Source of the DNA: an uncultured Clostridia bacterium
GTDB taxonomy: Bacteria > Bacillota > Clostridia > Oscillospirales > Oscillospiraceae
NCBI GenBank assembly: GCA_945927915.1
Contig: CAMEMX010000089.1
Location: forward strand, 1-6,334
Direction of reading: 5' to 3'
Length of the DNA stretch: 6,334 nt
The notes below the pieces were generated by a model. It saw only the letters and a program-made list of their open reading frames with translations, was not told the origin of the DNA and made no database searches. Numbering within the stretch: position 1 is the stretch's first letter; the number at the start of each line of letters is the position of its first letter. Below, in pieces: positions 1-5,982 of the stretch. The position numbers were made by a program, and so were the translations under genes.

Positions 1-758
1 TTGCGCAGGATGCGCTCGGTCAGGAAGTAATAGAGCGTACACAGCGCGAGCTGCACGGCAAGCACCGCGGCAAGCACCAGGTTTATCCGCGCCGTTGCGC
101 TCAGTGTGACCTCAGCGAAAATATTCCACAGGTTCAGTCCGACCAGCGCGGTGACCGAGACGATCTCGATGAGCACCGAGATGCCGAAATAGATCACCAC
201 CGACCAGAAAACGCGGTGCTTTTTGAAGAGATGACCGATCGCGCAGGAGAGGTAGATCTGCAGCAGTCCTTCGCAAAGCGAGGCAAAAACGATCAGCATG
301 ACGAGCAGCAGCATCAGATTCTCGCTCGGCCTCATGTAGTTCAGGATCGTTTTCGCAAGCAAATAGAAACCGTCAATTCCGTCAAACAGATACCACGACG
401 AAAGTCCGCAGACGATGATCGTGACCGTGCAGGTCAAAAGCGCGGTGAGAAATTTGGACAGCACGAGCTGCCACGGCTTGACAGGCAGGGTGAACATCAG
501 ATAGCCCTCGTCGCGCAGCAGTCCCGAATAGAAGCGGACGACCGAAACGATCAGCGCGAAGACGCACGCCGCGATCACGCCCAGCACGAACAGCGTCGTG
601 GTCGTGCTGACCAGCACGGTGCCGAGCTTCCCGTCCAGATCGACGGAGATGGCAATGCGCTCGATGATGGCAAAGAGGATCACGGCGGGCCAGATGAAGA
701 GATAGATCTTCATATTGGCGCGCAGGTCATATTTCAGCAGCTTTCTCAGCACGGCCAT
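1..758 (-). CDS. ABC-2 type transporter permease (partial, runs off left edge)
   Basis: This is the membrane subunit of an ABC exporter, working with the ATPase encoded just upstream. The visible 252 residues start MAVLRKLLKYDL. They show about six hydrophobic segments, near residues 18-33, 50-75, 103-125, 150-177, 184-210 and 225-247. Between the second and third is the motif DEGYLMFTLPVKPWQL (residues 83-98), typical of ABC-2 permeases that pair with YtrB-like ATPases. The reading frame is open to base 1, so the C-terminus is missing. The start overlaps the end of the ATPase gene by 13 nt. The site GGGAGG lies only 3 nt from the ATG at 758, so the in-frame GTG at 752 (9 nt spacing, giving MLRKLLKYDL) is a serious alternative start. 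The family is clear; the transported substrate is not. Expression is inferred to follow the GntR promoter near 1866-1894. Confidence 0.85.
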   Translation of the reverse strand, partial: MAVLRKLLKYDLRANMKIYLFIWPAVILFAIIERIAISVDLDGKLGTVLVSTTTTLFVLGVIAACVFALIVSVVRFYSGLLRDEGYLMFTLPVKPWQLVLSKFLTALLTCTVTIIVCGLSSWYLFDGIDGFYLLAKTILNYMRPSENLMLLLVMLIVFASLCEGLLQIYLSCAIGHLFKKHRVFWSVVIYFGISVLIEIVSVTALVGLNLWNIFAEVTLSATARINLVLAAVLAVQLALCTLYYFLTERILR

Positions 759-1471
759 ACACCTCCCATCGGGACAGCCCGGAAGATCTCGCGGAACACC
801 GCGTCGACGGATTTGCCCTCGGTCTCGCGGATGTGATCGACGCTGTCATGGCGGACGACGCGGCCTTCTTTCAGGAAGACGACCTCATCGAGCACCGGCT
901 CGACGTCCGCGATCAGGTGCGTGGAGATCATCACCGTGCTCTCCGGCGAGTAATTCGTCAGGATCGTGCGCAGGATGAACTCGCGCGCGGCGGGATCGAC
1001 GCCCGCGATCGGCTCGTCAAGCAGATAGAGCTTGGCCTCGCGGCTCATCACCAAAATGAGCTGCAGCTTTTCCTTCGTGCCCTTGGACATGGTCTTGACC
1101 TTGACGTTCAGACCGATGCCCAGCGCCTGGCACATCGCCTCGGCGCGCTCTGCGCGGAAGTCGGCGTAAAAGTCCGCAAACAGGTCGATCAGGTCGCGCG
1201 TTTTCATCCAGCCGGCGTAGTACATCCTGTCCGGCAGATAGCTGACGACCGCCTTTGTCTGCGGGCCGACCGGCTTGCCGTCGATGAGCACCGTGCCTGC
1301 CGACGGGCAGAGCAGACCGGTCAGGATCTTGATCAGCGTCGTCTTGCCCGAACCGTTCGGGCCGAGCAGACCGATGATGCGCCCGGACGGCAAGCTGAGC
1401 TCGACGCCGTCCAGCGCTTTGACGGCGTCATACATCTTGGTGACGCCGCTGCAAACGACTAATTCATTCAT
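746..1471 (-). CDS. ABC transporter ATP-binding protein (YtrB-like)
   Basis: This cytoplasmic ATPase of 241 residues would power the permease encoded downstream. Walker A is GPNGSGKTT (37-45), Walker B is LYLLDEP (148-154) with catalytic Glu153, the D-loop is AGVDP (156-160) and the H-loop His is 185 in ISTH. The signature loop is not LSGGQ but MSKGTKEK (128-135). The Q-loop position reads YLPDRMY (78-84), without the usual Gln. Both variants are common in the ATPases that partner ABC-2 permeases behind YtrA-type regulators, so they are not taken as loss of function. Its ATG shares the four bases ATGA with the stop of the GntR gene, and a GGGGGA ribosome binding site lies inside that gene. 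Its own end overlaps the permease start by 13 nt. The genes must therefore be co-transcribed and are probably translationally coupled. Confidence 0.95.
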   Translation of the reverse strand: MNELVVCSGVTKMYDAVKALDGVELSLPSGRIIGLLGPNGSGKTTLIKILTGLLCPSAGTVLIDGKPVGPQTKAVVSYLPDRMYYAGWMKTRDLIDLFADFYADFRAERAEAMCQALGIGLNVKVKTMSKGTKEKLQLILVMSREAKLYLLDEPIAGVDPAAREFILRTILTNYSPESTVMISTHLIADVEPVLDEVVFLKEGRVVRHDSVDHIRETEGKSVDAVFREIFRAVPMGGVWPC

Positions 1472-1833
1472 GTGGATTCCCCCTTTGTTTTCAGCAGTTG
1501 CGCGACCTCCTGTGCGTTGAAGCCGAGCTGCCGCATTTTCTCGCAGAAGACATCAAGCTCCTCCTGCGCCAGACGGTCACGCGTCTGCGCGATCAGCGCC
1601 TCGTCCTGCGTGACGAAGCGGCCCGTGTTGCGCTGCGCGGAGACCAGCCCCTTTTCCTCCATATAGACCAATGCACGCTGCATGGTGTTCGGATTGACGC
1701 CCGCCTCCGCCGCAAGGTCACGCACGGACGGGATGCGGATGCCCACCGGGTACTCGCCCGATACGATGCGCCGCGTCAGAACCTCCGCAAGCTGGAGCCA
1801 GATCTGTCTGTCATTTTGCAATTCCCACGGCAA
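1468..1833 (-). CDS. GntR family transcriptional regulator, YtrA subfamily
   Basis: This is a DNA-binding repressor of 121 residues. Residues about 10-75 form the GntR winged helix-turn-helix, with the core RIPSVRDLAAEAGVNPNTMQ followed by the wing segment KGLVSAQRNTGRFV. Only about 45 mainly helical residues follow, the short dimerisation tail that defines the YtrA subfamily, in place of a ligand-binding FadR or UTRA domain. The N-terminus MPWELQNDRQIWLQL matches the subfamily's usual opening and needs a TTG start. AGGAGG sits 9 nt upstream of it, and the nearest ATG (in gcaaaATGaca) is out of frame. The next two genes encode an ABC ATPase and permease, the usual partners. The promoter overlaps a palindrome at 1850-1875, so autorepression is inferred. 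The inducing signal is unknown; characterised relatives respond to cell-wall-active compounds. Confidence 0.93.
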   Translation of the reverse strand: MPWELQNDRQIWLQLAEVLTRRIVSGEYPVGIRIPSVRDLAAEAGVNPNTMQRALVYMEEKGLVSAQRNTGRFVTQDEALIAQTRDRLAQEELDVFCEKMRQLGFNAQEVAQLLKTKGEST

Positions 1834-1840
1834 GATCTAC

Positions 1841-1848
1841 ACCTCCTC
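1841..1848 (-). promoter_or_regulatory. Ribosome binding site of the GntR gene
   Basis: The minus strand reads GAGGAGGT, a near-perfect anti-16S match, placed 7-9 nt before the TTG at 1833. It supports that TTG as the start, since no in-frame ATG is available nearby. Confidence 0.8.
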
Positions 1849-1849
1849 T

Positions 1850-1875
1850 GTATTAGTGTATTAACATACTAATAC
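1850..1875. promoter_or_regulatory. 26-bp palindromic operator, probable YtrA-type GntR site
   Basis: The outer arms GTATTAGT and ACTAATAC are perfect inverted repeats of 8 bp. The 10-bp centre is itself partly symmetric (TTAA at the dyad, with further matching bases). The element covers the -10 box and the expected transcription start of the GntR-ABC operon. Operators of YtrA-subfamily repressors are typically AT-rich palindromes with GTATTA/TAATAC-type half-sites, so autoregulation by the downstream GntR protein is the natural reading. Binding itself is inferred. Confidence 0.75.
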
Positions 1876-1894
1876 ATCATGCAGCATTTGTCAA
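1866..1894 (-). promoter_or_regulatory. Promoter of the GntR-ABC operon
   Basis: On the minus strand the -35 box is TTGACA (1889-1894), a perfect consensus match. After exactly 17 bases comes a -10 box TAGTAT (1866-1871), matching TATAAT at four of six positions. The -10 box lies inside the operator palindrome. The promoter starts 12 bases past the guaD terminator hairpin's T-tract, so the operon is insulated from guaD. Confidence 0.8.
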
Positions 1895-1906
1895 GCACTT
1901 TTTTCC

Positions 1907-1942
1907 AAAAAATTTTGCGGACGGCATCTGCCGTCCGCAAAA
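1907..1942 (-). terminator. Rho-independent terminator of guaD
   Basis: Bases 1913-1942 form an almost loop-free inverted repeat. Its arms are TTTTGCGGACGGCA and TGCCGTCCGCAAAA, 14 nt each with a 2-nt centre; the real loop would be 4-6 nt. On the minus strand the stem is followed directly by six T residues (1907-1912). The hairpin starts 13 nt past the guaD stop codon. There is no T-run on the plus-strand side, so it is directional for guaD. Confidence 0.92.
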
Positions 1943-1955
1943 TGTATGTACTTCA

Positions 1956-3227
1956 TCAGAACAGGCGCGTACCGGCGACGAATTTCGCCGCGATGTGGCG
2001 CTCGTCCGCCAGATAGATGCAGCGCTCCAGCCGGGCGCGGAGGCTCAGCTCCTGCGGATGCTCCAGGGTGGTGTCGTCGAGCACGACGGCGTCAAACTCG
2101 TAGCCGTCTTCAAAGCTGCCGACCTTGCCGAAGAAGCTGCCGCCGCCGAGCGTCGCCATGTAAAACGCCTGATCGACCGTCAGCGGCTTCACCTGCTGAT
2201 CCAGCAGGCGCCAGCGCAGCTTGGAGGCGCGGATCGCGCCCGCCATCACGCGCAGCAGATTCTCCGTCTCACCGCCCGCAACGTCCGAGGCAAGGGCGAC
2301 GCGGAGGCCGCCTTCCAGATATCTGCTCACCGGCGCGACGCCGGAGGCGAGGTTGGTGTTCGACAGCGGCGAGTGCGCGATATACACGCCGTTTTTCCGC
2401 ATCAGCTCCAGCTCCTCGTCCGACGAGTGGACGCAGTGCGCCATGACGCACGGATGGTCGCCGCCGAACAGGCCGACACGGTCGTACGCGTCGCCGTAGA
2501 ACCTCGCGTCCGGGCAAAGCTCCCCGACCCACGCGATCTCCCCGAAATTTTCGGACAGGTGGCTCTGCACGGGCAGGTCGTATTTCTCCGCCAGCTTGCG
2601 CAGGCCGCGCAGAAGCCCGTCTGTACACGAAGGGATGAAGCGCGGCGTCAGGATCGGCTTCGTGCGCGAAAAGCGTTCCTTTGTTGCGCAGATCCACGCC
2701 TCCGTCGCGTCAAGCGATGCCTCGGCACTCGCCTCGCACAGATAGTCCGGCGCGTTTCTGTCCATATTCACCTTGCCGACGTAACTGACCAGTCCGCTTT
2801 GCTCCATTTTCTCCATCAGAAGCTCGGTCGCGGGCGCGTGGACGGTGGCAAAGCAGACGGCGCGGGTCGTCACGCTGCGGCGCAGATGGGACACGAACTG
2901 GCTGTAGGCGCGGTCGGCATAGTCGAGCCCGGCATATTTTGCCTCCTCCGGGAAGGTATAGGCGTTGAGCCAGTCGAGCAGCTCCATATCCATGCCAAGC
3001 CCGCGGAAGGAAAACTGCGGGGCGTGCAGATGCAGATCCGTCATGCCCGGCAGGACGAGCCGGTCCCCGAAATCCGTCAGCGGGAGCGCCGCGTATTGCT
3101 CCGGCAGGGTATCGAAAATGCCTGCGCAGACACCGTCCCTGCAGACAAGGTAGGCGTGCGGCTTGATACTGATGCTGTTGCAGTCCTTGCAGTAGCAGAG
3201 GTTGCCGCGGATGACAAAGCTGCCCAT
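1956..3227 (-). CDS. guaD: Guanine deaminase (amidohydrolase family)
   Basis: This cytoplasmic zinc enzyme of 423 residues deaminates guanine to xanthine and ammonia. The amidohydrolase metal ligands are visible: HLH at 66-68 in PGMTDLHLHAPQ, His223 in SHLSEN (with Glu226), His264 in AHCVH and Asp315 in ASDVAGG. HAPQ, LTPRFIPSCTDGLL (193-206) and the SNTNLASGVAPV segment (289-300) distinguish guanine deaminase from other amidohydrolases such as atrazine chlorohydrolase-like or cytosine deaminases. The frame could begin five codons earlier at 3242, but that ATG overlaps the AGGAGG site. The ATG at 3227 lies 6 nt after AGGAGG and is the better start. The gene has its own promoter and terminator, so it is monocistronic, with possible readthrough from cca. 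The N-terminus holds the cluster C11, C13, C16 (CYCKDC). Specificity was judged from motifs only. Confidence 0.93.
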   Translation of the reverse strand: MGSFVIRGNLCYCKDCNSISIKPHAYLVCRDGVCAGIFDTLPEQYAALPLTDFGDRLVLPGMTDLHLHAPQFSFRGLGMDMELLDWLNAYTFPEEAKYAGLDYADRAYSQFVSHLRRSVTTRAVCFATVHAPATELLMEKMEQSGLVSYVGKVNMDRNAPDYLCEASAEASLDATEAWICATKERFSRTKPILTPRFIPSCTDGLLRGLRKLAEKYDLPVQSHLSENFGEIAWVGELCPDARFYGDAYDRVGLFGGDHPCVMAHCVHSSDEELELMRKNGVYIAHSPLSNTNLASGVAPVSRYLEGGLRVALASDVAGGETENLLRVMAGAIRASKLRWRLLDQQVKPLTVDQAFYMATLGGGSFFGKVGSFEDGYEFDAVVLDDTTLEHPQELSLRARLERCIYLADERHIAAKFVAGTRLF

Positions 3228-3233
3228 GATACT

Positions 3234-3239
3234 CCTCCT
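3234..3239 (-). promoter_or_regulatory. Ribosome binding site of guaD, decides the start
   Basis: AGGAGG is followed by 6 nt and then the ATG at 3227. The upstream in-frame ATG (3242) would place this site inside the coding region and has no comparable site of its own, so 3227 is preferred. Confidence 0.85.
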
Positions 3240-3240
3240 C

Positions 3241-3256
3241 ATTCAAGTCCTTGAAT
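3241..3256. repeat. 16-bp palindrome in the guaD leader
   Basis: The plus strand reads ATTCAAGTCCTTGAAT, with perfect 7-bp arms ATTCAAG and CTTGAAT around a 2-bp centre. It lies between the -10 box and the ribosome binding site, over the expected transcription start or first transcribed bases of guaD. This is the usual place for a repressor operator. The protein that would bind it is not evident in this window. Confidence 0.55.
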
Positions 3257-3260
3257 ATTT

Positions 3261-3289
3261 ATTGTACATGGTTTCGTATGATTTGTCAA
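3261..3289 (-). promoter_or_regulatory. Promoter of guaD
   Basis: On the minus strand there is a perfect -35 box TTGACA (3284-3289), a 17-bp spacer, and a -10 box TACAAT (3261-3266) matching the consensus at five of six positions. The TGA stop of cca (3286-3288) is part of the -35 box. The predicted start of transcription would be near 3254, leaving a leader of about 25-30 nt, too short for a purine riboswitch. Confidence 0.85.
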
Positions 3290-4644
3290 TCCCATTCCTC
3301 GGCAGACAACAGATTTTGTGCAAAACTGACAAGAGCGGTGCGCTCGTTCGGGGTCTCGCCGTCCACCACCGCGGACAGCAGGCACTTTAAGAGCTTGCCG
3401 ATCCGCTTCCCGCGCGGCACGCCCATGGCAAGCAGATCGTCGCCGTTCAGCGCCAGCGTTTTCAGCGACAGGCATTGCTCCTCCGCGAGCGTGCGCTCCA
3501 GCAGGGCGGTCAGGCGCTGCGTCTGCGCCTCGATCTGCGCGCCGTCGTCCCGGCCCTTGCCGAGGCGGTCGGCACGGCGCAACGCCAAAAGCTGCCGCAC
3601 GGTCTGCTCCCCGAAGCGCGCAAGCAGGCGGCGCATCCGCCGCTCGTCCGTGTCCTCCAGCGCGAGGCCGTGCTCGCGCACAAGGGTCGTGACCGTTTTT
3701 ACGGTCGCGCCGTCATAGTGCAGCCGGCGCAGGAGCGCTTCGCTCATGGCCGCGCCGACGGTCGCATGACCGTAAAAATGCCCGACCAGATTCTTGTCGA
3801 AGAAAAATGTCGACGGCTTGCCGATGTCATGCAGGAGGGCGGCGAGGCGCAGCGGCTCCTGCGGGGGCACGTTTTTGAGGGCGCAGAGCGTGTGCCGCCA
3901 GACGTCGTAGGCATGGTGCGGGTTATACTGCGCGAAGCCGATACATGGCGCAAGCTCCGGCAGGACGACGCACAGCGCGTCGGAAAACCGCTCCATGACC
4001 TCCGCCGCGTGCGCGCCGCAGACGAGGCCGCAGAGCTCCTTGCGCAGGCGCTCCGGCGCGACTGCCGTCAGGCGGGATCTCAGCGCGTGGATCGCCGCTG
4101 CGGTGCCGTCCTCGACGGCGAAGCCGAGCCGCGCAGCAAACCGCAGCGCCCGCAAAATGCGCAGCGCGTCCTCCGAAAAGCGCTCCTCCGGCACCCCGAC
4201 GCAGCGGATGCGTCCGTTTTTCAGATCCTCCACGCCGCCGAAGCAGTCCGTCACGCGTCCTTCTGCGTCCGCTGCCATCGCGTTGACGGTAAAATCCCGC
4301 CGCGCGAGGTCGCCGCGCAGCGTGTCAAGGAAGCGCACGCCGTCCGGGTGGCGGCTGTCGGAATAGCCGAGATCCGTGCGGAAGGTCGTGACCTCGAACG
4401 CCTCGCCGTCCAGCAGCACCGTGACCGTGCCGTAGCGCACGCCCGTCAGGATCGTCCGCTCCGCCTGGAAGCAGACGAGGATCTCCTCCGGCCTTGCGCT
4501 CGTGCAGATGTCCCAGTCCTGCGGCGTCTGACCGAGCAGGCTGTCGCGCACGCAGCCGCCAACCGCATAGGCAGCAAAACCCGCCGAGGAAAGGCGCGAA
4601 AGCAGCTCGCGCGTCTTCGGCGGGATCGTGATGCGCCGCTCCAT
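3286..4644 (-). CDS. cca: CCA tRNA nucleotidyltransferase with HD domain
   Basis: This cytoplasmic enzyme of 452 residues adds or repairs the 3' CCA of tRNA. The class II nucleotidyltransferase head shows AVGGCVRDSLLG (27-38), catalytic Asp43 and Asp45 in DWD, FEVTTFR (83-89), and RRDFTVNAMA (115-124). The nucleotide-selecting helix is EDALRILRALRF (158-169). A C-terminal HD domain follows, with H251, the pair H272-D273 in LLHDIGKP, and H289/H293 in GHFYGHATVG. This is the arrangement of HD-containing bacterial CCA enzymes in Firmicutes. An open frame extends upstream to 4842, but that part lies in another gene. The ATG at 4644 shares its first base with the stop of the preceding gene (TGATG) and lacks a strong Shine-Dalgarno site, so translation is probably by re-initiation. 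A poly(A) polymerase or a partial (A- or CC-adding) enzyme is a less likely reading. Confidence 0.93.
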   Translation of the reverse strand: MERRITIPPKTRELLSRLSSAGFAAYAVGGCVRDSLLGQTPQDWDICTSARPEEILVCFQAERTILTGVRYGTVTVLLDGEAFEVTTFRTDLGYSDSRHPDGVRFLDTLRGDLARRDFTVNAMAADAEGRVTDCFGGVEDLKNGRIRCVGVPEERFSEDALRILRALRFAARLGFAVEDGTAAAIHALRSRLTAVAPERLRKELCGLVCGAHAAEVMERFSDALCVVLPELAPCIGFAQYNPHHAYDVWRHTLCALKNVPPQEPLRLAALLHDIGKPSTFFFDKNLVGHFYGHATVGAAMSEALLRRLHYDGATVKTVTTLVREHGLALEDTDERRMRRLLARFGEQTVRQLLALRRADRLGKGRDDGAQIEAQTQRLTALLERTLAEEQCLSLKTLALNGDDLLAMGVPRGKRIGKLLKCLLSAVVDGETPNERTALVSFAQNLLSAEEWD

Positions 4645-4895
4645 CAGCGGAGCTTTTCGCCGCAATGCGGGCAGACGTCGGGCGTCCGCGCGGCCTTGGG
4701 CAGCGCGCGGTCGCAGTACGGGCAGCGGAAGAAGCAGACGCTGACGATGACGCCGAGGACGAAGGCGCCCGCCGTAGCGTAGAGCAGCCCGGTCGCCACG
4801 GGGACAGACTTGACCATGACCGACACGACCGCCATGATGCACGCGGCAGCAAAGAGAATATTTTTTGCCAGACAGGCAATATAAATGCGTTTCAT
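4644..4895 (-). CDS. Small membrane protein with C-terminal zinc ribbon, unknown function
   Basis: I do not recognise a named family for this 83-residue protein. It has two hydrophobic segments, about residues 6-28 and 33-56, separated by a short turn containing K29 and P32. A tail follows with two CPxC pairs (C58/C61 in CPYC, C75/C78 in CPHC), spaced as in a rubredoxin-like zinc ribbon. The tail would lie on one face of the membrane, probably the cytoplasm. The ATG at 4895 overlaps the stop of the ArsC-like gene (ATGA) and has GGAGG 7 nt upstream; an in-frame ATG at 4910 would overlap that GGAGG site and is disfavoured. The gene sits between the ArsC-like gene and cca, joined to both by overlaps, so it is co-expressed with tRNA maturation genes. 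Any functional link is unproven. Confidence 0.85.
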   Translation of the reverse strand: MKRIYIACLAKNILFAAACIMAVVSVMVKSVPVATGLLYATAGAFVLGVIVSVCFFRCPYCDRALPKAARTPDVCPHCGEKLR

Positions 4896-5242
4896 CCTTC
4901 TTCCTCCCATTTCTTCCAGACCTCGGGGCAGTAGCCGGCGGTCGCCTTCTTCCCGTTGCGGACGACCGGCGTCTTCATCAGCTCCGGGTGGTCAAAGAGC
5001 TTGTCCTCCTTGGCGACGCGGTCGTCCATATAGCGCATCAGGTCGATCTCCGGCGATTTTTTGTCCCAGTCGATCAGCCTGTCCACGCCGCCGACGGCGC
5101 GCAGGACGCTCTCAAACTCGCCGTTGGACATCCCGTAGCGCAAAAGGTCGATGTTCTGCACCTTGATGCGCCGCTCCTTAAAATAACGCTCCGCTTTTTT
5201 CGTGTCGAAGCATTTGCTCTTTCCGAAAATCTGAATGTTCAA
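4892..5242 (-). CDS. ArsC/Spx-like glutaredoxin-family protein
   Basis: This 116-residue protein has the thioredoxin-like fold of the ArsC/Spx family. The N-terminal strand and active-site loop read MNIQIFGKSKCFDTKKAERYF, with the single Cys11 at the ArsC catalytic position followed by DTKKA. The cis-proline region is KTPVVRNGKK (90-99), with P92 and R95. A second cysteine is at 105 in GYCPEVWKKW. The length matches the family. The chosen TTG start at 5242 overlaps the truA stop (TTGA) and follows AAGGAGGT by 9 nt; a longer frame opens at another TTG (5266) but without a comparable site. The family name suggests arsenate reduction, yet no arsenic genes are nearby and it sits in a tRNA-modification operon. 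A general thiol or disulphide role is as likely. Confidence 0.88.
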   Translation of the reverse strand: MNIQIFGKSKCFDTKKAERYFKERRIKVQNIDLLRYGMSNGEFESVLRAVGGVDRLIDWDKKSPEIDLMRYMDDRVAKEDKLFDHPELMKTPVVRNGKKATAGYCPEVWKKWEEEG

Positions 5243-5982
5243 TCGTAGCGCACCTCCTTCAGGCAAAGTCCCTTTGCCGGCGCGGTCTCCCCCGCCGTTT
5301 CGCGGCGGCGGGAGGCGAAAATCTCCGGCACGGACGCGACTGCCCGCCTGCCCATGCCGATCTCCAAAAGCGTCCCGACCAGAATGCGCACCATGTGGTA
5401 CAAAAAGCCGTCCGCCGTCAGCACAAAGCGCACCTCTGCGCCGTCCGTTTCGATGTCCAGCCGCCGCAGCGTGCGGACGGAGGACTTTTTGAACTGCTTA
5501 TTCGCGCAGAAGGCGAGAAAATCGTGCGTGCCCGTCATCAACGCGGCGGCCTCGCGCATGGCGGCAAGGTCGAGCTTCTGCGGCAGCTGCACACGATAGC
5601 GCCGCTCGAAGACGTCGGGCGCGTCGCTGTTCCAGACGCGGTAGACGTAGGTTTTTTCCGTCGCGCACAGGCGGGCGTGAAAGCGCTGCGCCGCGTATTC
5701 CAGCGAAAGCGCGCCGATGTCCTCCGGCAAGCGCCTGCGAAGCTGCGCAAGCGCCGCCTCCGCCGGACGCTCCGGCGCGGTGAACGAGACGACCTGCATC
5801 TCGGCGTGGACGCCGGCGTCCGTGCGTCCGCTGCCGCTGACGAGGATTTCCCGCCCGAACAGCTCGGACAGGGCGCGCTCCACGCTGGCCTGCACGGTCG
5901 GCGCGCCGTTGGGCAGACGCTGCCAGCCGCGGTAGCGCGTGCCGTCATAGGCAAGCGTCAGGCGATAGGTTCGTTCTCCCAC
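5239..5982 (-). CDS. truA: tRNA pseudouridine(38-40) synthase TruA
   Basis: This cytoplasmic enzyme of 247 residues isomerises uridines 38-40 in the anticodon stem-loop to pseudouridine. The N-terminus YRLTLAYDGTRYRGWQRLPN is the family hallmark. The catalytic aspartate is Asp55 in SGSGRTDAGVHA (49-60). The later FHARLCATEKTYVYRV and ADGFLYHMVRILVGTLLEIG stretches are also diagnostic of TruA. The length is normal for Firmicutes. The start is GTG at 5982, with GGAGGAG 8 nt upstream; it lies inside the 3' end of the preceding 44-codon gene, in another frame (25 nt overlap). The stop overlaps the TTG of the ArsC-like gene. With cca four genes further along the same operon, this gives a tRNA maturation theme. 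Confidence 0.97.
   Translation of the reverse strand: MGERTYRLTLAYDGTRYRGWQRLPNGAPTVQASVERALSELFGREILVSGSGRTDAGVHAEMQVVSFTAPERPAEAALAQLRRRLPEDIGALSLEYAAQRFHARLCATEKTYVYRVWNSDAPDVFERRYRVQLPQKLDLAAMREAAALMTGTHDFLAFCANKQFKKSSVRTLRRLDIETDGAEVRFVLTADGFLYHMVRILVGTLLEIGMGRRAVASVPEIFASRRRETAGETAPAKGLCLKEVRYD
5253..5259 (-). promoter_or_regulatory. Ribosome binding site of the ArsC-like gene, inside truA
   Basis: The minus strand reads AAGGAGG, within the last truA codons, and lies 10 nt before the TTG at 5242. It is the main reason to prefer that TTG over the one at 5266. Confidence 0.75.

Noticed and set aside
216..836. Plus-strand open frame of 206 codons opposite the ABC permease
   Set aside because: It is very rich in charged and Gln/Asp residues because it is antisense to hydrophobic permease codons, and it runs into the ATPase gene.
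1995..3254. Long plus-strand open frame of 419 codons opposite guaD
   Set aside because: The minus strand encodes guanine deaminase with intact catalytic motifs. The antisense product is Arg/Ala/Gln-rich with no recognisable motif, a typical shadow in GC-rich DNA.
3228..3285. Possible purine riboswitch upstream of guaD
   Set aside because: The predicted leader is only about 25-30 nt and contains no aptamer-sized structure; only the 16-bp palindrome is present.
3691..3773. Two perfect inverted repeats of GACCGT/ACGGTC (3691-3706 and 3758-3773)
   Set aside because: Both lie inside cca codons for conserved HD-domain residues (ATVKTV and GHATVG). Repeated Ala-Thr-Val codons explain the symmetry, and no T-tract makes them terminators.
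3475..4782. Long plus-strand open frame of 435 codons opposite cca
   Set aside because: It is antisense to a clear CCA-adding enzyme, compositionally abnormal, and without a convincing ribosome binding site or promoter.
5292..5308. GC hairpin CCGCCG-TTTCG-CGGCGG
   Set aside because: It falls within truA coding sequence for an Arg-rich stretch near the C-terminus. It has no T-run and no regulatory position.
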